Assembly: GCA_016212925.1 (NCBI GenBank)
Contig: JACRDF010000039.1
Span: 1 to 64,000, forward strand
Length of the DNA: 64,000 nucleotides
Source of the DNA: Desulfomonile tiedjei
GTDB taxonomy: Bacteria > Desulfobacterota > Desulfomonilia > Desulfomonilales > Desulfomonilaceae
Reading direction: 5' to 3'
Part shown: positions 1-7,388 of the stretch, piece by piece
Position numbering within the stretch: position 1 is the stretch's first letter
Layout: each line of letters starts with the position of its first letter
The notes under the pieces: generated by a model
What the model was told of the DNA's origin: nothing
The model's database searches: none
What the model saw: only the letters and a program-made list of their open reading frames with translations
Translations under genes and position numbers: made by a program

Positions 1-2
1 TA

Positions 3-137
3 TCCACAGGCCCATTGGAGGCAACCAACAACAAAATCAAAACACTGCAAAGACAAGCTTATGGATTCCGTGACCGTGAATTCTTCGTCCTCAAAATCTA
101 TGCACTACATCTGACAAAGTACGCACTTGTCGGATGA
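3..137 (+). pseudogene. 3' end of ISL3-family transposase (truncated by window edge)
   Basis: An open frame enters from the left edge and gives 44 residues before TGA at 135-137. It contains the motif GPLEATNNKIKTLQRQAYGF followed by a stretch ending KYALVG, the characteristic C-terminus of ISL3-type DDE transposases (GxLEGTNNKIKxxKRxAYGFRD). This is where the last acidic catalytic residue (E of LEATNNK) lies. The start lies outside the window, so it cannot be said whether the copy is intact. No other mobile-element gene accompanies it. Confidence 0.8.
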
Positions 138-186
138 GCCAAGGAATTTTGCCATGCCGAGCATCCTCCTATTGTGGATGAACTCT

Positions 187-220
187 CAACAGAAAAAGGG
201 AGATCCCCCTTTTTCTGTTG
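187..220. terminator. Strong hairpin just downstream of the transposase
   Basis: A perfect 14-bp stem (CAACAGAAAAAGGG at 187-200 pairing with 207-220) encloses a 6-base loop. It lies 50 bases after the transposase stop, so it may be a terminator or part of the insertion sequence's right end. Run of T lies within the stem rather than after it, so an intrinsic terminator is only one reading. Confidence 0.45.
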
Positions 221-352
221 CCCCTACAATCTATTCAGTAACGCCCACCCTTATCGGGACGCTCCAACTTTTATGAAGACTCAGCAATACCCTTTCACGC
301 GGTCGAAAGCACTCCAGCGGCGGTTCGGCGAGGCTGGTAATGTGACTCTCTA

Positions 353-1213
353 TTACCTTCTCCAATCAAGGACAAGGTCTTCATTGTTGTCTCGCTTGCG
401 TCGGAAACTCTTGATCAAGTATAGGGCAGGTTCTTCAATCTTGGTTACATACCAACGTTGTGCGGAGTTGCCATACGTGCCTTGCCGCTGTTCCATATGA
501 CATATAAACTTGCCATCATCTCCGTCGCAGTAATCTATTACAAAGTCTCTGTTCTCGTGTCGGGTTAATCGGTAATTTTGCATCAGGAATATTCCGTTTT
601 CGTCAGTTGGTCGAAGTATCCATCTCTGTCCAGAATTACCGTTTTGACCATCCCGTCCCTCAAGGGATAGAACCTCTCTGCCATTTGGACCATGCCGATA
701 ATCCAACACGCTGTCGTGCCCTTCATTCCTGAGCTTATAATTCTGGAAGAGAACTACATCAGGCAAATCTGTGGAGACCATAATCCAACGCTGGGCGGAA
801 TTTCCGCTGGGGCCAGCCTGGTTTTCCAAATAGACCTCTATGTAATTTCTCCCCGATGTGGGAGCTATGCTGCGCTTTCTTCCATCATTCATTTGAGCGA
901 TCAGATCATTAAACCAACTCAATGCTGCCCCAGTGTCGATAACACCGTGCAACCCGCCCAAATCCACTCGGATACCTCCGTTATCATAATGAACTCTGGC
1001 ACGATCAGCCACTCCAATGCCCATAATCGTCCCCGAGTACCGGGCGCGACAGGTTATCCACCAGCTTTGTCCGTCTCGTTCTACTCGTTCTACCACCACA
1101 TTGTCTCGATGAATTCCCACGCCTTGATAACTTAGCTCTTGAGGAAACACATAGGCTTCGCACAAGATTCTAACATATTCACCGTACCCAGCTGTGACAT
1201 CCGTACGGGGCAT
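353..1213 (-). CDS. Hypothetical protein with C-terminal three-fold beta-trefoil (ricin-type QxW-like) repeats
   Basis: 286 residues with no signal peptide. Residues 1-120 are unrecognised. Residues about 130-286 hold three copies of a unit of 55-56 residues, each carrying GNS(A/G)QRW (137-143, 192-198, 248-254) followed by an LxxxYxxR and a (V/L)xDY/W element. The three-fold repeat with a Q-x-W-like core suggests a beta-trefoil carbohydrate-binding fold. The ATG has a good ribosome site (GGGAGG, 6 bases upstream). It is a lone gene beside an insertion sequence end, compatible with transfer. The ligand and role of the N-terminal domain are unknown. Confidence 0.7.
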   Translation of the reverse strand: MPRTDVTAGYGEYVRILCEAYVFPQELSYQGVGIHRDNVVVERVERDGQSWWITCRARYSGTIMGIGVADRARVHYDNGGIRVDLGGLHGVIDTGAALSWFNDLIAQMNDGRKRSIAPTSGRNYIEVYLENQAGPSGNSAQRWIMVSTDLPDVVLFQNYKLRNEGHDSVLDYRHGPNGREVLSLEGRDGQNGNSGQRWILRPTDENGIFLMQNYRLTRHENRDFVIDYCDGDDGKFICHMEQRQGTYGNSAQRWYVTKIEEPALYLIKSFRRKRDNNEDLVLDWRR

Positions 1214-1613
1214 TCCGCACCTCCCTTTTTAATGAGATTGTGTAATTAGGGCAACCCGAATCTTGGGCAGCCCTGGTATATCCAACTTTGTGAGGCCATT
1301 GGCGTTATCCCGTGTTTCTCATTTGCGCGGTCAGTCTTCGCGCACTCCGCAACAACATCCAAGGAAGCGCCAAGTACAAATGCAGGCAATGCAGTTTCCA
1401 GAATCGATGGAGGGCCGTTCCCCTGTTGCGGATGAGCCTCACGGCGTGGAATACAGTTCCAATTAAAAGGTGGGAAAGATTAGATCCATTGAATACCCCC
1501 TATAAGCACATTCCATTCTGCAAAGGGCCCTAAAAGGGCCCGAAATCAAAACCTTGCCAAATTGCTTTAGCTATGCCGTGTTTAGTTTAACGCTTAATTT
1601 CAGTTGGTTATGT
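1214..1613. other. 400 bases without a recognisable gene
   Basis: Only short frames without a family resemblance are present. A GGGCCC-TAAAA-GGGCCC hairpin lies at 1525-1541. The region probably contains the promoter of the beta-trefoil gene read leftwards, but no clear -35/-10 pair stands out. Confidence 0.4.
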
Positions 1614-1689
1614 TGGTAGTCCCAAGGGGTTTCGAACCCCTGTCTCCGCCGTGAGAGGGCGGTGTCCTAGGCCTCTAGACGATGGGACC
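1614..1689 (-). tRNA. tRNA-Glu (anticodon CUC)
   Basis: Reverse strand folds as a 76-base tRNA: acceptor GGTCCCA/TGGGACT, discriminator A and encoded CCA. The anticodon stem CCGCC/GGCGG has loop CTCTCAC (anticodon CTC, reading GAG), and the T arm has GGTTCGAAACC. The D-arm text GTCTAGAGGCCTAGGAC is close to the classical bacterial tRNA-Glu. G1-U72 is a wobble pair. Confidence 0.95.
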
Positions 1690-1781
1690 GTAAGTATATT
1701 CGTAGCAAGGCAAGCCTCGCTTGTCAAGAAATGAGTCTTGATAGGTCCTTTGAGCTAAGCGGGCAGGTGGTAGAATATTTT

Positions 1782-1876
1782 TTCACCGCCGAGCACGCGG
1801 AGGGCGCAGAGAAGAGTATGGAACGCATGGCCGTGCGCTCCATACTCTCAGCGATCTCGGCGCTCTCGGCGGTGAA
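1782..1876. repeat. Dispersed palindromic repeat, copy 1
   Basis: 95-base inverted repeat. The outer arms are TTCACCGCCGAG and CTCGGCGGTGAA, and the inner palindrome is GAGTATGGA...TCCATACTC centred on GGCC at about 1831. Related copies lie at 7274-7365, 23957-24041 and (interrupted) 56796-57020. All contain CGCAGAG-like arms and a central GCRCGGCCGTGCG-like core. Confidence 0.75.
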
Positions 1877-1910
1877 GGCTCTTGCATATTGCTTCGTACG
1901 CGGCCAACCT

Positions 1911-2777
1911 CTACGCCTTGTTGAAATTGAATGTCAGGGCCGTGTTGTTGATGAAGCGGGACAAAGAAAATTCCCGCTGCACCTGCTCCAAAGTGACGCT
2001 GAGGCCCACGTCCTGCATTTCTTTCAAAATCAGTTCCGGGGCATGCCTGAAATTCATCCTCTGGATGACCTGATGAATGGTGAAGACCGAAGCATTTCCG
2101 GGCGGCCGAATGCCTATTTCCCTATTAGTCGGCATGAACCGGAAGCTAAGGTTCACCTCATAATGTCCCACTTTGACCCGCATTTTCACGGCGCCTTGGC
2201 CGGAATCGTTATCCCGCCCTGCTTGTGAGTCGTAGTAACGGCGGAATATGGCCTCTGTAAGGTTTTGTTGGCACAAATAAAGGATCGAAGAGAGATCATG
2301 TACGTCCAAAGGACGCTGCTCAACGACCTCGATGTGAGTGGCGCCGTGCGTGCGTTCGGCAATTTCAAAAAAAGGCTCATTCCTGTGCGCAATCAGGTCG
2401 ATAATGGTGTTTCCCATGGAGCAGGATAACGAGATCGGAGAATCTCCGGTGTCAAGGCCCTGCTGCCGGATCTTGCTCATGATCAGATCGTGGTCGTGAG
2501 ACGCGGTCATCCGCTGAATGATCTGCTGCATAAAAAACGGGTTGGTGTTGAATTTCTCGGATAATATGATCCTCTGCATTTGTTGGATATGCAGTTCGAC
2601 AAAGTAGCGATCTGCCTTCACATACATGCTTATGCTGTCGTTGGAGGAATCCTCGGGCCGGTAGCGTTTCCATATCTCCTGCCAATTGTACTCCTTCATC
2701 AGTCCCAGCACGGCAATAAGATCAAAACCGTCAACATTTCGGCTTTCAGTCGCACAAATTGGACAGTCAAGGTTCAT
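1911..2777 (-). CDS. Hypothetical protein with tandem-duplicated domain and N-terminal CxxC
   Basis: 288 residues, not assigned to a family. It starts with MNLDCPIC, a possible half zinc knuckle. Two halves resemble each other. Residues about 18-120 run DLIAVLxL...IWKRY...FFMQQIIQRM...HDHDLIMSKIRQQGL. Residues about 160-265 run DLSSILYL...IFRRY...FTIHQVIQRM...HAPELILKEMQDVGL. The shared motif is F-x3-Q-x-IQRM-x3-H-x3-LI-x7-GL. No signal peptide or membrane segment is visible. It lies downstream of the SpoIIE/sensor/ferredoxin operon on the same strand but 295 bases away, so co-transcription is uncertain. Confidence 0.65.
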   Translation of the reverse strand: MNLDCPICATESRNVDGFDLIAVLGLMKEYNWQEIWKRYRPEDSSNDSISMYVKADRYFVELHIQQMQRIILSEKFNTNPFFMQQIIQRMTASHDHDLIMSKIRQQGLDTGDSPISLSCSMGNTIIDLIAHRNEPFFEIAERTHGATHIEVVEQRPLDVHDLSSILYLCQQNLTEAIFRRYYDSQAGRDNDSGQGAVKMRVKVGHYEVNLSFRFMPTNREIGIRPPGNASVFTIHQVIQRMNFRHAPELILKEMQDVGLSVTLEQVQREFSLSRFINNTALTFNFNKA

Positions 2778-3072
2778 TTGCGGTTCGTTCCTTTAATTTC
2801 TAATATAAAGACCAAAAAATTAATTCGGACTAGGATCCCGGATCAAGGTACCGAGTCCTGCCCGAACGCTGGAATTATACTAAAATTTTCCGAATTATCA
2901 AGATCCGCGTGCGCTTGCCGCGCATGGGTTCTCATACCGGCTAGCCATTTTCCTTATGAGACAGGCGGCATGGCTCTTCCGCTGCGAACGGCGGACCTGA
3001 CTTCGCTCCAGAGACATGCCACCTGTCCACCCAAAGTCAGGTTATTTATTGCGAACTGGTATCAGGCACCCA

Positions 3073-4230
3073 TCAGCGAATTTCCAGCGTTACCTCTTTG
3101 CCCTTCTCCCTCAACAGGTTGGCGACGGCCTGCACACTACGGCTCTTAAAGCCCATCTCCTGGGGAAGGTTCGGGTTGAGGTGGGCAGGGTTTATCGCCT
3201 GGCCCAGCAAGATGTTGATGCTATCTGCATACAGGAACTCCCAGGCCAACCGACTGGCGCCGTCCCTCTCCCCGACTAGTTCGTCGGTGTCCGACACCTT
3301 CTGGAGTATTTCCAGGGCATGGTTCACCGTGTGGACCCCCTCTGTGACCAGATGAATCCCATCGAGCTTTCCAGTGGGTGGGATTTTGCTCGTCATGGTC
3401 GTAAGGTCCACCACCACGTCCTTTCCAAGCATTTTGCCGACAATTCCGGCAGTCGTGCCGCCGCTCACAATCTTACGTCCCGGGCTGTCCAAGAAGAGTC
3501 TAACAACGTTATCGTCGTCTTCCCGCTTGACCGGCGGACCTATCATAAAAGTAGCGAACCGCTTCGGCCGGATCTTCAGAACTCCCACTGTCGTGTCATC
3601 GCCCGGTTTGTCCTGATACAATTGCCGGGCCTGGTCTACCAGAATCTGCGCAATTTTTTGTGCTGAAATGTCCTCGTATACTTGCGTTTCCAAGAACTTT
3701 GCAATCTTCTCCCAGTCCCATCCGAGGTTCAGGAGGCCGCCTATCCCGGCGTGAATCTCACCGTCGCTGACGGCTACGAGCCAGTCACCTGCATCAACGT
3801 GGACATGGGCCTCCCGGATCTTCCGGGTTCCGCAGACCCTGTCTTTGTAATTCAATTTACTTACGTAGCCCCTCTTGAGAAAGAAAGTGGGCGGATTATC
3901 GAATTCAGCCAAGTACACTCTGCCGTCATCCTGGACTTTCAGCAATGTGAATGTGCTGTACGCGATCTTCCTCACCTTACACTCTGGAAGAGTATCGCTA
4001 AGCGTGTCAACCACTTCCTCCAGCGGCAGGCCTCGCTCCATGAGCCTGGTTGCAATACGCGTGGTCAAGGTGGCCAGGATGTTGGCTTTGACGCCGCTTC
4101 CCAACCCATCGGAGAGAACCATCAGTTTTCCGCCTGCTATGGGGGTGACGGACAAAGAGTCCCCACACAAGATTTCGCCGTGCTTTGAAATGTTGGCCCC
4201 GCCGGATTCGATGAACAACGGCTCGGTCAT
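3073..4230 (-). CDS. SpoIIE-type PP2C protein serine phosphatase (hydrogenase-cluster type)
   Basis: 385 residues. Residues about 1-215 form a SpoIIE/PP2C domain with GEILCGDS, VLSDGLGSG and GDDTTVGVLKI, the metal-binding Asp motifs of the family. The remainder is a C-terminal domain typical of the versions encoded beside [FeFe] hydrogenases, of unknown function. Its ATG overlaps the stop of the upstream sensor gene (ATGA) and has GGGGAG 5 bases before it, so translation should be coupled. Likely role: dephosphorylation of a partner protein under control of the neighbouring sensor. No anti-sigma kinase, anti-sigma antagonist or hydrogenase gene is nearby, so the target is unknown. Confidence 0.85.
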   Translation of the reverse strand: MTEPLFIESGGANISKHGEILCGDSLSVTPIAGGKLMVLSDGLGSGVKANILATLTTRIATRLMERGLPLEEVVDTLSDTLPECKVRKIAYSTFTLLKVQDDGRVYLAEFDNPPTFFLKRGYVSKLNYKDRVCGTRKIREAHVHVDAGDWLVAVSDGEIHAGIGGLLNLGWDWEKIAKFLETQVYEDISAQKIAQILVDQARQLYQDKPGDDTTVGVLKIRPKRFATFMIGPPVKREDDDNVVRLFLDSPGRKIVSGGTTAGIVGKMLGKDVVVDLTTMTSKIPPTGKLDGIHLVTEGVHTVNHALEILQKVSDTDELVGERDGASRLAWEFLYADSINILLGQAINPAHLNPNLPQEMGFKSRSVQAVANLLREKGKEVTLEIR

Positions 4231-6539
4231 TTCGACTCCCCTTGTTCACCGGCAAGTTTGATCAACTCAAAAAGGGCCACCTTCGTTTCTGCGGTGGTCT
4301 CGCCTAGCAATCCGGCTATCTCCTGCGCCACCCGCATCTGCTGATGAATTACCTGCTGGGCTCTGGTGATGGTTTCAGTCTTAAACACATCGGCTTGCTG
4401 ATCTTTGATTACCGTTTCGGTGATGTCCAGAAGTATAAGGACCCTCAGGTCTTCTTCGGGCAACTCAAAATTGTAGAGCTTGGCCGTGCGGCCCACCGTG
4501 CCCAACTGCAACCACCGTGACCCGCCTGTTTCGTCATCCCCTCTGGTTTTGTCCAGCGGATCAATTCCAAAGAGTTCGAAGAAAGTTTTCCCCTGGACGG
4601 ATTCTTGATTGCCGTCCTTGGAGGCAAGCTCAATGAAGGCCCTGTTGTGATAGACCACTCTATGGGCCTCGTCGGCAAGGGCTATGGCAACGGGGAGCCT
4701 TTGGAAAATCGTTTCAGCTCGCTGTTCAGCGTGTTGAAGCCGAGCCTTTTCCACCATCTGTCTGGTCTGGAGGGCGGTGTAAACCATAAGCAGTATCTGG
4801 TGCGGACCAAACGGTTTCGGGATGTAGTCAAACGCACCCATCTTGACCGTTTCCACGGCTTCTTCAGTTGCTTTGAACGGAGCGGTCATGATAACCAGGA
4901 CTTCGGGTTGCCTGTACTTCATCTCTTTAAGCAGTTCTTGCCCACCCATCTCCGGCATGTCCACGTCAGCGACCACTACATCGAAAAATTCGTTCTCCAG
5001 TTCATGGAGCGCCTCGCTGACCGACTTGGTGAGCGTCACGTCAAACCCTTCGCCCTCCAGTATCCTTTGGCATATGTCCAAGACCTTTTCGTCCGCGTCG
5101 AGGATAAGTATGCGGCTCGTAGTGCCGCCAGCGTCCTCCGGCCCGGCCATTCCGACTCGGGGGTCTGAAATGTGGGCCATGATGTGCGCCATTCCATCCG
5201 CCATCTTTTCAAGCGAAGCTAGCTTCTTGACTCTGGCTACTTGTTCCCTGGCCTGGTTCAGTTCTCCGGTCTGCGCGGCGACTTTGGATGCAAGTTCCCT
5301 GCCCCATTCTTCGAGCCTGTTTTGAGATGCAGCCAGGTTGCGTATCATGAGGTTGAAAGTCGCGGCTAGTTCTCCCACTTCATCCCGTGCTATGACGGGA
5401 ACCTCGTGGCTGAGGTCGCCTTCGGCGGCCCTTCTGGCGGCATGCAGCATTTGTTCCAGGGGCCTGTTAATCCACTTGACCAGGACATAGGAGATGGCCC
5501 CCATAAGGAGAGCGCCGAGCAAAGCCACAACGATGAAAGTAGCTACGAGACGGTCAATAACCGATGTGATGGGTTGTTCTAAGGTGGCCACTTGCATGGC
5601 CCCTATGATTTTGCCGTCGGCTGAACGGATGGGCTCCGCTGCAGAGAGATATTTCTCACCGAGCTGAGATTCCCATGTTACGTCAGCCTTTCCCTTCTCG
5701 ATCACGCCGTCACGGATCTGGTCGCCTGCTTTGAAACCGATCAGCGGCAGGCCTCCGTCACCCTTGAGGGTGCTGCTGATTGCCCGATCCCCCTGATATA
5801 TGGTGACGAACCCGACTTCTCTTGTTCCGTACGTTTCCCCTCTGAAGAGTCGGTTGGAAATGCGCTCTGCAATAAGGTTGTTGTTGTTGAGTAGAATGCC
5901 TCCGTAAAGGACCGCGGCGACTTTGTTCCCGATCATAAGCGGTCGGGCCGCCTCCAAAACCATTCCTCTACGGTCCTGAGAATCCTTCAGGCGATTGGAA
6001 AGGCCAGGGTTTTCCGCCACGAGCCGTTCATCCGACGCAAGGGTGAAGCCTGACGAATGCTTCCCTGCCAAAGCCGCAGAAATAAGGGGATCGGCGGAAA
6101 CGTCCTCGCCTCGTCCCTTGGGGACAAATGCCCTGGCAACTACGCGGCCCTTGTCATCGGTGATCGACAGATAATCCAGGTCGTTCTCGACTGAAATCAA
6201 TGCGAGACGATTGCGGATGGCCTCGGAGTCGCCTTTTTCCAGGTACTCTCTGATCTTTTCCGAGCCCGCGGTCAAGCGCATTTTGAGTTCAAGATTTTCC
6301 TGGGAATTCTTAAGAATGTAGCTGGCGGTGGCCAGGTCGCTCAACAATCGCATCCTGGCACTGTCGATAATCGTGTCCCGAGCCAACCGGGTCCCGATAA
6401 AACTGGTTACCAGCCCCACCAGGACCACGACTCCCAGGAACCCTCCCAACACCTTCTTCATTAGAGAGAAGTCCTGGGCCCAACCCGTAAAATCGCCCCA
6501 ACTTCTCCACGGCACTCGCTTGACCTTACCCGGGCTCAT
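4227..6539 (-). CDS. Membrane sensor: Cache - HAMP - coiled coil - REC - PAS, no kinase domain
   Basis: 770 residues. Transmembrane helix 1 is at about 29-50, followed by an extracytoplasmic Cache-like region (ending EPIRSADGKIIGAMQVA), helix 2 at about 325-350, a HAMP domain (INRPLEQML...ARDEVGELAATFN) and a coiled coil. A full receiver domain follows at about 475-595 (LILDADE, phospho-acceptor in VVADVDMPEMGG, Lys in YIPKPF), then a PAS domain at about 610-710. The tail (QQMRVAQEIAGLLGETTAET) matches PAS proteins of hydrogenase operons. There is no HisKA/HATPase, so it must signal through partners, most simply the SpoIIE phosphatase it overlaps. RBS AAGGTGA precedes the ATG. Confidence 0.85.
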   Translation of the reverse strand: MSPGKVKRVPWRSWGDFTGWAQDFSLMKKVLGGFLGVVVLVGLVTSFIGTRLARDTIIDSARMRLLSDLATASYILKNSQENLELKMRLTAGSEKIREYLEKGDSEAIRNRLALISVENDLDYLSITDDKGRVVARAFVPKGRGEDVSADPLISAALAGKHSSGFTLASDERLVAENPGLSNRLKDSQDRRGMVLEAARPLMIGNKVAAVLYGGILLNNNNLIAERISNRLFRGETYGTREVGFVTIYQGDRAISSTLKGDGGLPLIGFKAGDQIRDGVIEKGKADVTWESQLGEKYLSAAEPIRSADGKIIGAMQVATLEQPITSVIDRLVATFIVVALLGALLMGAISYVLVKWINRPLEQMLHAARRAAEGDLSHEVPVIARDEVGELAATFNLMIRNLAASQNRLEEWGRELASKVAAQTGELNQAREQVARVKKLASLEKMADGMAHIMAHISDPRVGMAGPEDAGGTTSRILILDADEKVLDICQRILEGEGFDVTLTKSVSEALHELENEFFDVVVADVDMPEMGGQELLKEMKYRQPEVLVIMTAPFKATEEAVETVKMGAFDYIPKPFGPHQILLMVYTALQTRQMVEKARLQHAEQRAETIFQRLPVAIALADEAHRVVYHNRAFIELASKDGNQESVQGKTFFELFGIDPLDKTRGDDETGGSRWLQLGTVGRTAKLYNFELPEEDLRVLILLDITETVIKDQQADVFKTETITRAQQVIHQQMRVAQEIAGLLGETTAETKVALFELIKLAGEQGESK

Positions 6540-6552
6540 GTTGGTTCACCTT

Positions 6553-6801
6553 CTATTTGCGCTTTTGGAGTATCTCAGTTTCGAATATCCTTCGAGCGTC
6601 TTCAATAGAACCTATGTGAAATATCTGGTCGTCAATGAGCATGTTTGCGCCGTCCGTACATTGATCCATGCAGAAAGTGCCCTTCAGCTCTATTTGACTT
6701 TCCAGTCCTGCCTCTTTTATAGCTTCCTTGAAATAGTTGATTATTTCATGGGACCCCTTGAGATGGCACGCGCTGCCCACGCACACGGTGATCACTCGCA
6801 T
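6553..6801 (-). CDS. Thioredoxin-like [2Fe-2S] ferredoxin (NuoE/HydC-like)
   Basis: 82 residues. It has CVGSACHLKGS near the N-terminus and GTFCMDQC near residues 42-49, the four-cysteine C-x4-C...C-x3-C arrangement of thioredoxin-fold 2Fe-2S proteins such as the NuoE C-terminal domain. It is shorter than NuoE (about 160), matching the small stand-alone versions that open hydrogenase signalling operons. First gene of the three-gene operon, 13 bases before the sensor. AGGAG precedes its ATG. Probably delivers or senses redox state for the sensor/phosphatase pair. Confidence 0.9.
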   Translation of the reverse strand: MRVITVCVGSACHLKGSHEIINYFKEAIKEAGLESQIELKGTFCMDQCTDGANMLIDDQIFHIGSIEDARRIFETEILQKRK

Positions 6802-7273
6802 ACAGTGAGACTCCTTTCATGGTCGGGACCGAGATACTTGAGGCCTGTGGAGGCATGAGGAGTTAGAAGTCAGGTCTGCTACGGGTCGAAAATTCGCGGA
6901 CCTTTTCTTGTGTTTCCAGGTTGGGTGTTCGCTTGTGCCGCAACGACCTCGCCCTATTAAACTTTACGCTTCCCCAAGTGTACCCGCAGTCACTTGCGTC
7001 AGGCTGCGCAAGACTATCTCCGAGATTAGTTGGGAAGTATTTCTGTGAACCGATTTGAATTTCCGGTGCACAGGGAGAGAACTCCTCTGCGGCCCGGTTT
7101 TCCATGCCCGTAGTCCGGCTGGAAACACCGTTATTTCCCCGCTACCGGTGAAGAAGATCCCTCTTTGAAACGCTTTCGCGGGCTAAAGTATATCTTGTTT
7201 CTTGTACGCTGTCTACGGGGGAGATTGTATCAACGTGTCCGTTCAGTTGCACGCGGAGGTCGGAGAAAATCAT
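6802..7273. other. Intergenic region upstream of the redox signalling operon
   Basis: About 470 bases without a convincing gene. A short leftward frame at 6863-7105 has no family resemblance. The promoter of the ferredoxin operon should lie here, but no unambiguous -35/-10 or -24/-12 pair was found. Confidence 0.4.
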
Positions 7274-7365
7274 TTCACCGCAGTGAACCCTGAGCGCAGA
7301 GAGGGGTACAGCGCGCACGGCCGTGAGCGCCGTACACTCCGAGATCTCCGCGGCCTCTGCGGTGA
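7274..7365. repeat. Dispersed palindromic repeat, copy 2
   Basis: TTCACCGCAGTGAACC...GAGCGCAGAG...GCGCGCACGGCCGTGAGCGC...CTCTGCGGTGA. Same architecture as copy 1, with outer CACCGC/GCGGTG arms and a GCACGGCCGTG core. It lies between the ends of two leftward genes. Confidence 0.7.
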
Positions 7366-7388
7366 TAGATCGTTTGCTGGTCTGTCGG

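Noticed and set aside
1312..1533. Short frame with CRQC after the beta-trefoil gene as a transposase fragment
   Set aside because: The cysteine spacing is too weak and no adjoining transposase motif appears.
2580..3149. Rightward 189-residue frame spanning the gap after the duplicated-domain gene
   Set aside because: Runs opposite two genes across their spacer and shows no protein-like motif order.
6863..7105. Leftward 80-residue frame upstream of the ferredoxin operon
   Set aside because: No ribosome site and no family resemblance; left as intergenic.
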